Part shown: one piece after another, positions 1-10,893 of the stretch | Numbering within the stretch: the first letter of the stretch is position 1 | How the letters are laid out: the number at the start of each line of letters is the position of its first letter | Source of the DNA: Mangifera indica | Lineage: Eukaryota; Streptophyta; Magnoliopsida; Sapindales; Anacardiaceae | Direction of reading: 5' to 3' | DNA length: 64,000 nucleotides | Assembly: GCF_011075055.1 (NCBI RefSeq) | Contig: NC_058146.1 | Location: 13,011,320-13,075,319, forward strand | Position numbers and translations under genes: made by a program | The notes under the pieces: generated by a model | Seen by the model: only the letters and a program-made list of their open reading frames with translations | Databases searched by the model: none | What the model was told of the DNA's origin: nothing

Positions 1-145
1 TGAATAAACATAATTAGTATTGTTTGTTTTATTTTGTTTTAGAAACAAAATAATTAGTTTGGTGCTTTTAACAAGAGATGGTAAAAGTTTTAGTCCTTCC
101 AATAGTTCAATATGAATGTTAGATCCCTTTAATAATAAAATTTGA
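1..145. repeat. Dispersed A/T-rich repeat, copy 1 (partial)
   Basis: A stretch of short T-rich phrases such as TTTTGTTTTAGAAACAAAAT and AATAAAATTTGAAAGTTCAA. The same phrases, in the same order, recur near 3580-3890, 4335-4530 and 18130-18440. No coding potential, terminal inverted repeats or class signature is visible. It is cut by the window start and runs directly into the CNGC exon remnant at 154. The class is unknown. Confidence 0.5.
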
Positions 146-153
146 AAGTTCAA

Positions 154-1749
154 CTACTATTTGTGTTCTCAATCGGAAATATGTAGGTTGGTAAATGATC
201 TGCTTTATTTCAATGAGCTTAAGCATTAAATGTTGTATAGTGGTGATAAGAATTATAAAGGGTTAAGAGAATTTAGGAGGTGCAGATTTTTTAAAGGTAA
301 GTTTTTCAAGAAAATTTGTGATGTTAGTGGAGAAACTAGGGCTAATCTCATAGCCTACTACTGATTTTGAATACACTTAAGAAAATGTAGTGACTAGGAT
401 CATGTTTGCTTGTTAGTCTAGTAAAACATGGTAAGTACTATAACATCTTAACTAGAACAGTATGCTATAGTGTGGGTAATATTTGTTATGAAAATTAAGA
501 CTACCGAGTAGATGTAACGAGTATTTGTTAGCTAGAGTTTGCATATAAATGTTTTATTAAAGTGTATGTAAGGAAAGTAAGAGTGTGTGTCTTCAGATAA
601 GATTAAGAACTTAGACATAAAGAATAAAAAAAGAATCTACTTTCACCTTGTAACCTTCTTGATTCATAGTGAAAATTTTTTAATTGTTTGTCTATTTTTT
701 TGTTATGGAATTAAGACAACCGAGTAGATGTAACGAGTATTTGTTAGCTAAAGTTTGCATATAAAAGTTTTATTAAAGTGTATGTAAGAGAAGTAAGAGT
801 GTGTGTCATAAGATAAGATTAAAAGCTTAGACATAAAAAATTAAAAAAAAAATTCTACTTTCATCTTATACCCTTCTTTATTCATAGTGAAATTTTTTTA
901 ATTGTTTATCTGTTGTTTTTCTCATAATAAATTTTTAACTACTTGTATATTTATTGAGTATTTCATCATTTTTGTTATTTATTTTCTCTGTGTTTTGTAA
1001 TATTAAATATATTTATTTATTTTCAAATTATGTTTCCTAAATAGACATATCTACATTCCAATAGCGAAGAATCAGAGTATATGATCAAAAAAATAAAGAT
1101 GCAAGATCGCTTACGACGCTTGAAAGATGTGACTGTCTTTTTGTATGTTTCTCGCCTCTAATTCAAAATCATCCAATCGCATAATAACACATTATTGTTA
1201 GTATACCAATTAACATAATTTTTAGTGCACCTAATTTTATTATTATGATAAATACTAACATTTAGAAAACCTTATTACATGCAACTTTATTGACTATAAG
1301 GCAAAAATTATTAAATTTTTACTCGAATTTGTAAGCATTGGTTCGATGTTGGATGTACTCTCATCCTTGTTCTTGAATGCATATGTATCAAGGTACAAGC
1401 GTTAAAAGATTGGGGAGATTCAAAATTGCGCTAGTTGTGTCATCGTATCAAGCCAGCTTTAGATGGCGACCGCACTCTTATTGTTCGGAAGGGCGAACCG
1501 ATCAGTGAAGTTCTCTTTGTGCTAAAAGGAAATCTATGGACATGCACCTCTACTGCCACTGATCATGGCAATGGCGGCAATGTTAAAACCTTTGGGAAAG
1601 AACTTGTCCGCTGGATTCAGGATCACCCTCAATCATTCAGCCTGCCCATCTCACCATCAACTATTACAGTGCTTAAGAATGTGGTAGCCTTCGCTCTTAC
1701 AGCTGATGACTTGGAAGATGTGTGGGTTAATATCCAAAACAACCATTAG
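154..1749 (+). pseudogene. CNGC-like pseudogene A (S6 end, post-S6 exon, CNBD exon)
   Basis: Remnant of a plant cyclic-nucleotide-gated cation channel, a plasma-membrane tetramer with a cytosolic nucleotide-binding domain. Three pieces are visible. At 154-186 is the end of S6 (LLFVFSIGNM); the final Gln codon has become TAG just before a GT donor. At 1045-1128, after an AG acceptor, is TYLHSNSEESEYMIKK, which normally follows S6. At about 1390-1749 is the cyclic-nucleotide-binding domain, with RTLIVRKGEPISEVLFVLKG and a phosphate-cassette-like FGKELVRW. The C-linker exon (KWQETR...LPKDLRRDI) is missing, and an in-frame TAG near 1435 breaks the third exon. Family assignment is firm; loss of function is clear. 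The A' copy at 33.7-35.2 kb has the same architecture. Confidence 0.85.
484..915. repeat. Tandem duplication, about 216-bp period
   Basis: Two direct copies lie in the intron of CNGC pseudogene A. The phrase ACCGAGTAGATGTAACGAG occurs at 503 and again at 719, with similar sequence through TTCATAGTGAAA. The equivalent intron of the A' copy (about 34190-34420) holds only one unit, so the second was gained in this copy or lost in the other. Confidence 0.8.
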
Positions 1750-1887
1750 GATGACCACCAGATCAATCCTCCAGAGATGTTTTCAGTTTTCAATTTTTTA
1801 GCTATGAGATGTGGAACTGTCTGAATATATTTCAAATATATTAGTTATCATAAATATATGATTTGTATTTTCGGTCAATGTTTTTAA

Positions 1888-2218
1888 AACAGAATCGGAT
1901 ATTGATCTTGTGAAAGAGGCAATCTGATTCAATCAACGGTTGAATCGATGATGGGTGGTCAAACCGGTCAATTATTAAAAAATAATATTTAAAATTTTTT
2001 TGTATAAGTTATCATTAAATATATAATTTGACTTATTTAATATTAAAATAAAATTAATTTAAATGTATATATATTTGAATGTGATAAATAAGCTCTTAGG
2101 TTCAAGTTTTCCTAATGAATTTTTGAAAAAAAAAAATTTTTATATTGTCTGAGTCTTACTCAGATTTATACCCAGTTCAACCAAAAGGTTCAATCCGGTT
2201 TAATTGCAAAAAAATGTT
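1888..2218. repeat. Possible MITE-like insertion
   Basis: The ends look like degenerate inverted repeats: TTTTTAAAACAGAATCGGA on the left, and TCCGGTTTAATTGC followed by A-rich sequence on the right. Internal phrases such as GGTTCAATCCGG and CAAACCGGTCAA are typical of small nonautonomous plant elements. The corresponding part of the duplicated block near 36.8-37.4 kb does not show it. No certain target duplication was found, so class and exact ends are uncertain. Confidence 0.35.
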
Positions 2219-2434
2219 TTTCAAGTGAATGAAAACCGATTTGGCTAGCAGATAACAGTTCATAGAGAGATACATTGGATTTATGGACATCCCAATCACT
2301 TTATAAATGATAAGAAAAAATTAGTTAAATAAAATTGGTTAAATTTATTGCACTAAGATCATTAGATCGTTGGCAATATAATTGTAAGTAGTATTTTTTT
2401 AAATTTTGATTATAAATGAACGCGAATCAGTTGG

Positions 2435-2530
2435 ACATTACATGTATTCCCATCCTTGTTCTTGAATGTATACAAGGGTCGAAGAATTTCAAAGCTGGGA
2501 AGAAGCGAATTTGTTGGACTTAGTGGTTGA
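2435..2530 (+). pseudogene. CNGC CNBD exon start, isolated fragment
   Basis: This repeats the acceptor-side sequence found before the other CNBD exons (CATCCTTGTTCTTGAATG, then a short ATCAAG-like acceptor). It continues into a readable VEEFQSWEEANLLDL, comparable with VEEFRNLGELASKDL at 4690. Only the exon start survives. The counterpart in the duplicated block is at 37625-37745. It probably marks another lost CNGC copy. Confidence 0.6.
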
Positions 2531-3579
2531 TGCTCGAGTGTCCATTTCTCCTATCCACTGCTCCATTTCATGCTACTCCAACTCAAAATTTTTCAACGCT
2601 AAAAATGGGGATATTGATTAAACTACTCATTTTGTTTGCTTTTTATACATATATAATCACATTTTTTCTTATCATATAAATAAAATCATTTTCTAAGTTA
2701 ATTTTGTCTTTAAAATAAGAAAATTATGGGATTTGGGATTGGTCAGCCAACCAACCGATCGACTAATTTTTAAAAATAAATTGGTTGGTTGGGCACTTGA
2801 CCAGTCAACCAACCACCTGGTTAACCTTCCTTTTATATTTTCATCTCATATTTTAATCTTGAGTGGGTGAGTTTCATTTATTAATATATATAGTATTACT
2901 TAATAAATTATGTTGGTTGTAATAAAGAAGATCTTGTCGCTTTTTTTCTATACGTAAACTCTATCAAGGTTTACATTCTTTTATTGATTTGTTTTAATTC
3001 CATTTTAATTTCCCCTATTTGGATTGTAATTAATAAAATTATGTGAACAGTTTAAATACATAATTGGATACATAAATTATATATCATCATATGAATGAAT
3101 GTAATTTAAATTGAACATAAAATAACACTCAGTCATTTGATAACATATTATTTGTATACTTAAAAATATGTATACATAACCTTGTTTGGATTATAATATA
3201 TATATATATTTATATTTTCCCACCAAAATGTTCATCTCCTTCATTGTGACAGATCAAGATTTACATCTAATCAAGCGCCTCTATTATTATTATTATTATT
3301 ATAACATATAAAATTCACTCAAGTTTTCAAAAAATCACTTAAATAATATTAAAATTAAATCATACTACTTCATCATAACGATCACGGAAGTGTTTATTTG
3401 TGAAAGATATTGTTGCACTTCATAAAAAAACAAGGTTTTGTCCAAAGGACAAATTTAGCCAGTAATATCATAAATCTTAATCTACTACCATTTAGTATGA
3501 TCCAATGTGGTTAAGTTAAATTGTCAAATGGGATAATAATACTTGGATATATCGCATTATCATCTTCTTTTATTGAAGA
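2531..3579. other. A/T-rich intergenic stretch
   Basis: No gene was recognised. It holds a foldback near 2752-2797 (CCAACCAACC facing GGTTGGTTGG) and a short ATT microsatellite at about 3283-3300. The part to about 3030 is the end of the CNGC-A block that is repeated near 37.8-38.08 kb; matching phrases include AAGATCTTGTC and CCCTATTTGGATTGTAAT. Confidence 0.6.
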
Positions 3580-3890
3580 AATATAATTTTGTTTTTTTTT
3601 TATTGAAGAGATAGAACTATAAGATTTTTATATTGAAGATTTCAAACTTTCAAATTTTTCAAAAAAAGAGATCAAACTTTTAGTATTTTTTATTAAGATA
3701 TCAAACAAATACAGTTAAGATTTTTTGTTTTGTCTTGTTTTAAAAGCAATGTAATTAGTTTGATACATTCAATAAAAAATAGTTCAAATTTATTTCTGTG
3801 ATAGAAATTTAAAAGTTTAACCTTTTTAATAGAAACTATTAAAAGTTTGATTTCTTAAAATAAAAAAGATTTAATACCTCTAAATATTAT
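3580..3890. repeat. Dispersed A/T-rich repeat, copy 2
   Basis: Contains the phrase set GATCAAACTTTTAGTATTTTT, TATCAAACAAA and TTTTGTTTTGTCTTGTTTT seen at the window start, at 4335-4530 and at 18130-18440. It is non-coding. No termini or target duplications were recognised. Confidence 0.5.
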
Positions 3891-4082
3891 TATCTTATTG
3901 TCATACCTTACTATTAAAAATTAGAATATCAAGTCTTCAATAATCTAGCATTATATATTAAAAATGAGTAATGTTATATGTATATATTTTAATTATACAA
4001 TTTGATTACACAATTTAGCCTGTATTTCCACCTTTTGTTAAGAATATAATCTAACCAACGTCCAGAACAATCGACTATAATA

Positions 4083-5050
4083 TTGCAAGAGATTGCGAAG
4101 CAGTGCATGTCTTTCCAGAAGGTCCCTGGAAAATTGCAAATGAAAGTGATAAACAATTTGCAGCTGAACAAATGGCAAGAAACCAAAGTTCTTCACGTAG
4201 AAACTTTGTTCAGTATTCTTCCTAAGAATCTCCTAAGGGACATAAAGATTGAACTTTGCTTACCGCAGTTGAGAAATGTGAGTACCTTTGTTCTTTGCTT
4301 CTACTGACTTGTAATGTGATAACAAAATTTATAGATATCAAACTGTCATTTTTTTTTTTCAGAAGAGTTGAACTCTTATATGTTAATATTAAAAAACTGA
4401 ACTTTTAACTTTTTTCACAAAAGCAATCAAATTTTCAGTATTTTTTATTGAAGGCACTAAATAAAGACAATAAAAGTTGTTTGTTTTGGAAGTAATATAA
4501 TTAGTTTAGTACCTTCAGCACAAAATCTAAAAGTTTTATTTATTTGAAAGTTGTCCTTCAATTAAGAATAAGTAATGGTATAATATCCATAGTTGTTATT
4601 ATCTCGACCTGTAAATATTGATTCTAAATCCTCCAATTTTAGTTGGACATTGATGTATTCTCATCCTTATTCTTGAATGTATATCAAGGTTGAAGAGTTT
4701 CGAAACTTGGGAGAACTGGCGTCGAAGGATCTATGTTATCATGTCAAGCTAGTTTTCTATCTTGAGCACACTTTGATCATCCGAGAGGACGAACCAATGA
4801 ATGAGATGCTCTTCTTCCTGCATGGTGAACTGCGGACACACAGCTCCAGGAGCACTAAATATTTGAAGGATGGTGGATTCATAGGAATGAACTTGTCACT
4901 TGCCTTAATAATCAGCCTGAATCCTACCAATCCACCCTCCCAATCTCACCAACAACTGTTCAGGCGTTTACGAATGCGGAAGCCTTTGCTCTTACGGCTT
5001 ATGACTTGAAGAAAATATTTATCAAGTACAATCAGAAGCAAGCAAATTAA
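4083..5050 (+). pseudogene. CNGC-like pseudogene B (C-linker and CNBD exons)
   Basis: Two CNGC exons separated by an intron. The first (about 4083-4277) encodes the C-linker, with NKWQETKVLHVETLFSIL and LPKNLLRDIKIELCL, equivalent to the family's YKWQETRGV...LPKDLRRDIKRHLCL; a GTGAGT donor follows at 4278. The second begins near 4690 after an ATCAAG acceptor and encodes the CNBD start (VEEFRNLGELASKDL, TLIIREDEPMNEMLFFLHGEL). A one-base frameshift at about 4880-4890 breaks it; the shifted frame then reads NELVTCLNN and TTVQAFTNAEAFALTAYDLK, the normal continuation. It supplies the exon missing from copies A and A'. Upstream exons were not found. It is not functional. Confidence 0.85.
4335..4530. 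repeat. Dispersed A/T-rich repeat, copy 3 (intronic)
   Basis: Lies inside the intron of CNGC pseudogene B. It shares the phrase series AATCAAATTTTCAGTATTTTT, TTGTTTGTTTTGGAAGTAAT and ATTAGTTTAGTACCTTCA with the other copies. No coding content. Confidence 0.5.
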
Positions 5051-5059
5051 ACCTGGGAT

Positions 5060-5437
5060 GATTTCAGAAAGGACAACACTTATATGTTCACATGTTTTTT
5101 ATTGACCTGTACGTTTGTGTTATTGTTAGCCTATTCATAGGCATTTTAAATTATGAGTGAAAACTGCTGCAGAATTTTATTCAGTATGTCTTGTTCTTTT
5201 GTCCAGTCTTCTGATCTCTTTTGATTTGTCCAACTTTTGGCTTATTTTCAACATTTTGTGGTATCAGAGCCAAGTTGTCAAAGAATTGTTTGATGAGTGC
5301 GACTCAATCTATGTTGCCTATCTTCAAAGGTGACTCTTAGGAGTTTTGGATCACTGTGATAATGACATTGTTTAAGTTGTAATATCTTTGGGACTTTATC
5401 AAATTTGGTTATGATGATTCAAATAAAATAATATTGT
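5060..5437 (+). mobile_element. Copia fragment: LTR 3' end, PBS, gag start
   Basis: An LTR-like end finishes with CAACA at 5253. The primer binding site follows at 5259-5276 (TGGTATCAGAGCCAAG), complementary to the 3' end of initiator tRNA-Met. A gag-like start at 5293 reads MSATQSMLPIFKGDS, then a stop, then EFWITVIMTLFKL, as in plant copia gag N-termini. The element is then lost into A/T-rich sequence. The LTR left end is not defined, so 5060 is approximate. Confidence 0.65.
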
Positions 5438-5807
5438 GGAATTGAGTAATTTTGAATTAACGATTAAGTAAAGAATATATTATTTAATTATACGATCAAA
5501 TGTAGGTTCGTTAGTACATGTTAGTGTCCATTGCTTGTATTCGCAATTGATTTATATATGTAGAGCCAGATAAACAAATATTCCAATAAACTGATAATGT
5601 CCTTTCACATTGGATTAATTTACATTGAAACTTATTGCAAACAAATAGCTTTGAAGGAAAATCGTTGGTTTAATAATGACCACAACGGGAGATATAAAAC
5701 AGGATCAGACTACAGCAGGGGTGAAGAAATTGTTGGCCCAGTTAAGGGACATACCATATCAACAAAAAGGATTAAAAGGACACCACGAAAATCAATTTGG
5801 TTTTGAA
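5438..5807. other. Unassigned sequence
   Basis: A short open frame of about 69 codons (5597-5806) has no recognisable domain. The stretch lies between a truncated copia gag and a probable LTR start, so it is most likely degraded retroelement DNA. Confidence 0.3.
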
Positions 5808-6083
5808 TGTTGAGATTGGTGCCCTAGAGTCAATATACAAGGTCATTAATAAATGTCATATTTATAGTTTCTTATAGTATTTTCTATCCATAAAACATAT
5901 GTTTATACTTAAACAAATGTTTTTAGAATAGTTGAATTATGATGAAGAGATCAATGTGCGAAACATAATCATGAGAACTTTATATACACATTCTGTAGCT
6001 TAGAAGCAGTGGCGTGCAACAGTTGAGATCATTAGTAGGCGTCATCTGCTGAGCGAAAGATCACTAGTGGAAGAGGTATTTAC
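5808..6083 (+). repeat. Probable LTR, first part (split by copia-1)
   Basis: Begins with TGTTGAGATTGGTGCCCTAG, a typical TG start of a plant LTR. It runs up to the target duplication TTTAC of copia-1. Removing copia-1 joins it to 11130-11591, which ends next to a tRNA-Met-type primer site. Assignment rests on context only. Confidence 0.4.
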
Positions 6084-6292
6084 TGTTAATTTTAGAGAGG
6101 ACAAGAAAGAATTCTTCTTCTTTTTTATTTCCAATATACACGTACCTATTTATACAAGAGTAGAGCTATAATTATGGACCTAAATTTGTAAGTTTACTAA
6201 CAGAATCCCATAACAATTGGGATATATATAGTAACTAGAAATAAATCACTTCCTAAAATCTCTCAAACTGATTATTACAGCTTATGCCAACA
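6084..6292 (-). repeat. copia-1 3' LTR
   Basis: 209 bp, TGTTGGCATAAG to TTAACA when read on the minus strand. It contains a TATAAATA box (minus strand, 6147-6154) that the other LTR lacks. The polypurine tract lies immediately outside at 6293. Confidence 0.95.
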
Positions 6293-6308
6293 CTCCCCCT
6301 AAGTTGGT
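6293..6308 (-). other. copia-1 polypurine tract
   Basis: Read on the minus strand, ACCAACTTAGGGGGAG directly precedes the 3' LTR. In LTR elements this purine run primes plus-strand DNA synthesis. Its position and composition are as expected. Confidence 0.85.
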
Positions 6309-6312
6309 GCGA

Positions 6313-8403
6313 AAATGTCTTTGATGCCCAACTTGTCAAGTGAGCTATGGAAGTTCCTACTCGAGACAGCTTTGTAAGTATATCAGCAAACTGATTTTCT
6401 GATCTGACAAATGGGAATTCAATTATTCCTTCCTTAAAGTTTTGTTTGATGAAATGTCGATCTACCTCAATATGCTTAGTGCGGTCATGCTAAATCGGGT
6501 TATGAGAAATCTCGATAGCAGCTTCATTATCACAATATAAGTTCATCGCTGAGTTTGGACCAAAACCCAATTTTGCTAATAATCTTTTACACCACAGGAA
6601 TTCACACACGTCTTTTGCTATTACTCGAAACTCAGCCTCGGCACTCGATAATGCAACCACCTTTTGCTTTTTGCTTCTCCAAGTAACCAAGTTACCTCCA
6701 ACAAATGTGAAGTACTCAGAAGTAGATTTCCTATCAGATACACTACCTACCCAATCCGTGTCTATATAGCCCTCAACTTGCAAATGACCATTTTTGGAGA
6801 ACATGAGTCCTCTCCCTGGTGCTGACTTTAAGTAACGGATTATTCGAATTACAGCATTCATATGCTCTTCAGTTGGATTATGCATGAACTGACTAACTTT
6901 ACTGATGGCATATGAAATATCGGGGCGAGTATGTGATAGATAAATCAATTTTCCCATTAAATGTTAGCACCTCTCTTTATTTGTTAGCGCGTGGTCTGAG
7001 CATTCTCTCAGTGTTTGATTTTGAGCCATTGGTGTGTCAACTGGTTTGAAATCGAGCATCCCTATCTCAGTTAACATGTCCAGTACGTACTTCCTCTGTG
7101 AGAGAAATATGCCTTGTTTCGATCTAGCCACCTCAATTCCTAGGAAGTACTTGAGACCTCCTAAATTTTTCATTTCAAATTCGGTAGAAAGATGTTTTTG
7201 CAACTTACAAATTTCCTCAGTATCATCCCCTGTAATTATCATGTCATTTATATAAATTATCAAGGCAGTCACTTTTCCATTTTGTTGTTTTAGGAAAAGA
7301 GTATTATCCGAGTTGCTTTGTTGGAACCTATATTTTTTCATAGCCATACTGAAATGGCCAAACCATGCACGTGGTGACTGTTTTAGTCCATACAAAGCTC
7401 TTTTTAACCTACACACCATCCTGGTATCGGATGAGGTGTAACCTGGTGGGATGTCCATGTACACTTCCTCTTCAAGATTTTCATAGAGAAAAACGTTCTT
7501 TACATCAAACTGATGAAGTGGCCAATCCAAATTTATAGCCAAAGATAGTAATACCAGTACAGTATTCAATTTTGCCAACGGAGAGAATGTCTTTTGATAG
7601 TTAACACCATAGGTTTGGGTGTACCCTTTAGCCACTAGTTTTGCTTTATATTGCTCAATAAACCTGTCTGCTTTGTGTTTGATGGAGAAGACCCACTTAC
7701 ACCCAATAGTTTTCTTTCCTTCTGGCAGTAGAACAAGGTCCCATGTGTTATTCTTCTGCAAAGCTTCCATCTCTTCTTTAATTGCCTGGACCCATTTTGG
7801 ATCCCTTAAAGCTTCATGGATTCTAGTTGGAATCATATAAGAAGATAAATCATCACTAAATTTCTTGAGTGGTTCAGATAGTCTTCGAGTGGTTACGTGA
7901 TTAGATATTGGATACTTTGACTGCTTTCCTTCAATATCGGGTGAGTATCGAACTGGGGGCTTACCTCTATTATGCCTGAAAGGTAGGTGATAATAAGCCA
8001 TGGATGTATCCAAAACATGACTAGATGATGAAACAGTAGAAGTTACCTCAAAGATATTCTCATTAGAAGAATCATCATTGTCTAGTACATTGAGTAGAGG
8101 GGTTCCTTTGCTGGTCGAATAATGAGGAATATGACATACACTTGTAGGCGTTCCTTCTTCGACTGTGGCAATATGTGTTGTTGTACTTGGTCCATTTTCA
8201 TGCACCTCCGCTCTGTTTTCATTCACCTCTATTACATTACCTAAACCCACAATGTCCATATTTGGAATAGTCTCTACATTAACCAGTGAAATATTTTCAC
8301 ATTCCCACCACTTTTGCTCTTCTACCCATATCTCCCCCTGAAAAAGAGAAGTTAATGGTGATGGTGAGTAAAAGTTCTCTGATTCTAAGAAAGTAACATC
8401 CAT
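6313..8403 (-). pseudogene. copia-1 reverse transcriptase and RNase H
   Basis: The C-terminal half of pol, copying element RNA into DNA and removing the RNA strand. The RVT_2 domain lies at about 7050-7800, with NTWDLVLLPEGKKTIGCKWV and RYKAKLVAKGYTQ-like sequence, GLKQSPRAWF, and YINDMIITGDD where YVDDM is expected. The first catalytic Asp has become Asn (AAT, codon 7246-7248). A stop near 6960 separates it from RNase H (6490-6957), with TRPDISYAISKVSQFM and LYCDNEAAIEI. After another stop near 6490 the frame continues with RTKHIEVDRHFI and ADILTK, the usual copia C-terminus, running into the polypurine tract. The missing Asp and the stops make it inactive. Confidence 0.9.
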
Positions 8404-9230
8404 GGTTATGTAGGTTCAGTTAGTGGAAGGATGGCAATAACAATATCCCTTCTTATCTGTACCATACCCCAAGAAAATACAACGAATAGCACAAGGATCC
8501 AGTTTGGTTCATTGAGTTTTGTGGAGATGCACAAATGTAACATAACCAAATACTCGTGGAGGAATAAGGAAGATAGATGGTAGTGTAACATGTTCTGTTA
8601 AAACTTGTAAGGGAGTTTTAAACCCCAACAGCTTAGAAGGCATGTGATTCATGAGGTGAACTACAGTTACAATTACACTATCCCAGCGTCGGTTAGGCAT
8701 TGTTGCTCCAATTAACAAAACACAAGCTGTTTCCAAGATATGATGATTCTTTCGTTCTGCCATGCCATTCTGCTGTGGGGTTTTACTACAAGAATATTCA
8801 TGTAGGAGACCATGTTGTTGAAAATACTTCTTAAAATCTTGATTTGCATATTCCCCTCCATTATCATATCGTATAATTCTGAGTTTGGCTGAAAATTGAT
8901 TCTAAATCATAGCATGGAATGCATAAAACACCTTGAACACCTTGTCTTTGCGCTTCAGTAGGTATAGCCATGTCATTTTGGTACAATCATCTACAAAGGT
9001 TACAAACCATCGCATACCATGAATAGTTGTAATGGGAGATGGACCCCAAACATCTGAATGAATTAGAGCAAAAGGAATATTACTTTTATTATGACTAATA
9101 GGAAAAGGTACACGATGACTTTTCACTAAAATGCAAGTTTCACATTTGAAAACTAAATAATCTTTATTGAGGAACAATTTCAAAAATAAATGCTTCATAT
9201 AACAAAATGATGGATGTCCTAAACGAAGAT
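8404..9230 (-). pseudogene. copia-1 integrase
   Basis: Inserts the DNA copy into the genome. At 8902-9198 are the end of the zinc-binding domain (CETCILVKSHRVPF) and the first core motif (HSDVWGPSP). The second core Asp reads RYDNGGEY near 8870, and the region with the Glu reads PQQNGMAERKNHHILE near 8760. The C-terminal part (8509-8763) contains FKTPLQVL and VFGYVTFVHLHKTQ. At least two stops break the frame (near 8900 and 8510). The D, D and E residues survive, but the reading frame does not. Confidence 0.85.
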
Positions 9231-9399
9231 GTCATAACCAGATTTGTTTTTCTGTTGTATCAGTCATGCTGTTCATATGGTTGGCTTTGCCAGAGCTGAA
9301 ATCATCTATATAATATAACCCTTTTCTCTTAGTACCACATTCAATGATCTTCTTCGTGAGAATATCTTGAAACAAACAAAATTTTGGAAACATTAGTGT

Positions 9400-9990
9400 C
9401 ACACAATTCAATTATTCAGTGATTTGTCCTACTGACAATAATTTATTTGAAAGAGATGATACTAAAAAAGTGTTGGATAAGGATATTAAGGGTGATAGCT
9501 TCACTGTTCCAGCACCCGTGACTGGGTACATGACTCTATTAGCATTAAAGATACTTGTCTTTTGTGGTTCCATGTTTGTGACAAAATCATTTGGACAGAA
9601 TATCATATGGTCTGTTGCACCAGAGTCTACAATCCAGTCATCTTGTTTCTGTTCATTCAAAACTAGTAGAGCAAAACTGTTACCTGAATCCTTGAAGTCA
9701 GTTGTTTGTTCAAGTTCAGATTCCACAGTTTGAGCTAATGATAATCGCGATCCAGTACAAGCCATTGCTACCTGTGCAGTTCCTTCATTGGATTCCTTCA
9801 ATTTCTTTTGTTTTCGAGCCTTAAGTTCATGCCACCAGTTTGGATAGCCATCTAACTTAAAACAGGTTTCTCGAGTATGTTTCGACTTTCCACAATGAGA
9901 ACAACCACTTCCTCCATTCTCAATTTGTCTTATAGCCTTATCTGGAGTATTTAATTTTCCATTACCAGATGCAGAGGACCTCTGTTTCAT
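9400..9990 (-). pseudogene. copia-1 zinc knuckle and aspartic protease
   Basis: A 192-codon open stretch covering the nucleocapsid end and the protease. The zinc knuckle reads CSHCGKSKHTRETC (CX2CX4HX4C, intact), near residues 30-43. The protease active site WIVDSGATDHM lies near residues 119-129 and is intact, followed by VTGAGTVKL and LVSSLSNKLLSVGQ. It is separated from upstream gag by a stop near 9995. This is the least damaged part of copia-1. Confidence 0.88.
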
Positions 9991-9999
9991 TACCCGAAG

Positions 10000-10800
10000 T
10001 TAAGGAACAGTTTTAGCACCTCTAGAAACCATAACAGTAGTAGTAATATTATCATTGTGTGAGAGCATGACTGATTGTCTGATATCTTCTCGTCGAATAT
10101 AGGCATAGGTTTGCTCTACTGTAGGAAAGGGTTGGAGTTTTAGGACATCACTCCTGATCTTGTCTAGTCTATCATCTAATCTATCAAGGAAAACATAAAC
10201 CCGGTCTTCTTGAATGATAGTATTATACTTTTGTATGTCACCTACACATTCCATGGGATTTGGGCGATGGAAGTTGATCTCCCTCCATAGACCTTGAAGG
10301 TTATTGTAGTACATTTCAATAGGTTATCCATTTTATCTCATCCGTGATACTTTTCTCTTCAAGTTATAAACTTGGGATTTGTCATTCCCATCAAAGTATG
10401 TTATAGCAATAGAGTCCTATACTTGTATGGCTGTTGGGAATCGGATGAAATTGCTTATCAATGAGGGGTTCATCGAATTGATCAACCATCATTTCACCAC
10501 AAAGTTCTCTGTTCTCCACTTTTTGAATATAGGATCATATGGTTCTGGGTGAGATAAGTCACCAATGATATATCTTAGCTTGTCTTTGCCCGAGATATAC
10601 ATCTCGACAACCTGGGACCAAAGCGCATAATTCATTCCATCAAGTTTGATCCCAATCTATGTAGTTGCTAGATCATTTGTCGCTGCTGAAGTTTGGATCT
10701 AGTTCTGAGTCAAAACTTGAGTCATTCTTGTAGTCAGATCTTTTAAAAGAGCAATAGTACTTTGTTGTCCCTGTTCTATCATATCAGTTGGGTCCGTCAT
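10000..10800 (-). pseudogene. copia-1 gag
   Basis: Structural capsid protein of a Ty1/copia element. A start at 10800 reads MTDPTDMIEQGQQSTIALL. It continues through LDGMNYALWSQVVEMYISGK, RYIIGDLSHPEP and WWLINSMNPSLISNFIRF, typical of the plant copia gag (UBN2/gag_3 type). The stretch 10000-10314 is open (YNNLQGLWREINFHRPNP). At least three stops interrupt the frame upstream of it. The first ATG is about 95 bp inside the primer binding site, a normal leader length. Confidence 0.85.
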
Positions 10801-10875
10801 CTTCTACAATCTAATGGTTGCTTATTATTGCAGTAATAAGATCTTAATTTGTTAACAAGCCAAGAGATTCCAAGG

Positions 10876-10893
10876 ATCTCTGCTCTGATACCA
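10876..10893 (-). other. copia-1 primer binding site
   Basis: On the minus strand TGGTATCAGAGCAGAG starts directly after the 5' LTR. It is complementary to the 3' end of plant initiator tRNA-Met, the usual minus-strand DNA primer of plant copia elements. Confidence 0.92.

Noticed and set aside
154..5050. One functional CNGC gene across copies A and B
   Set aside because: Exons carry stops and a frameshift, upstream transmembrane exons are missing, and the CNBD exon occurs more than once.
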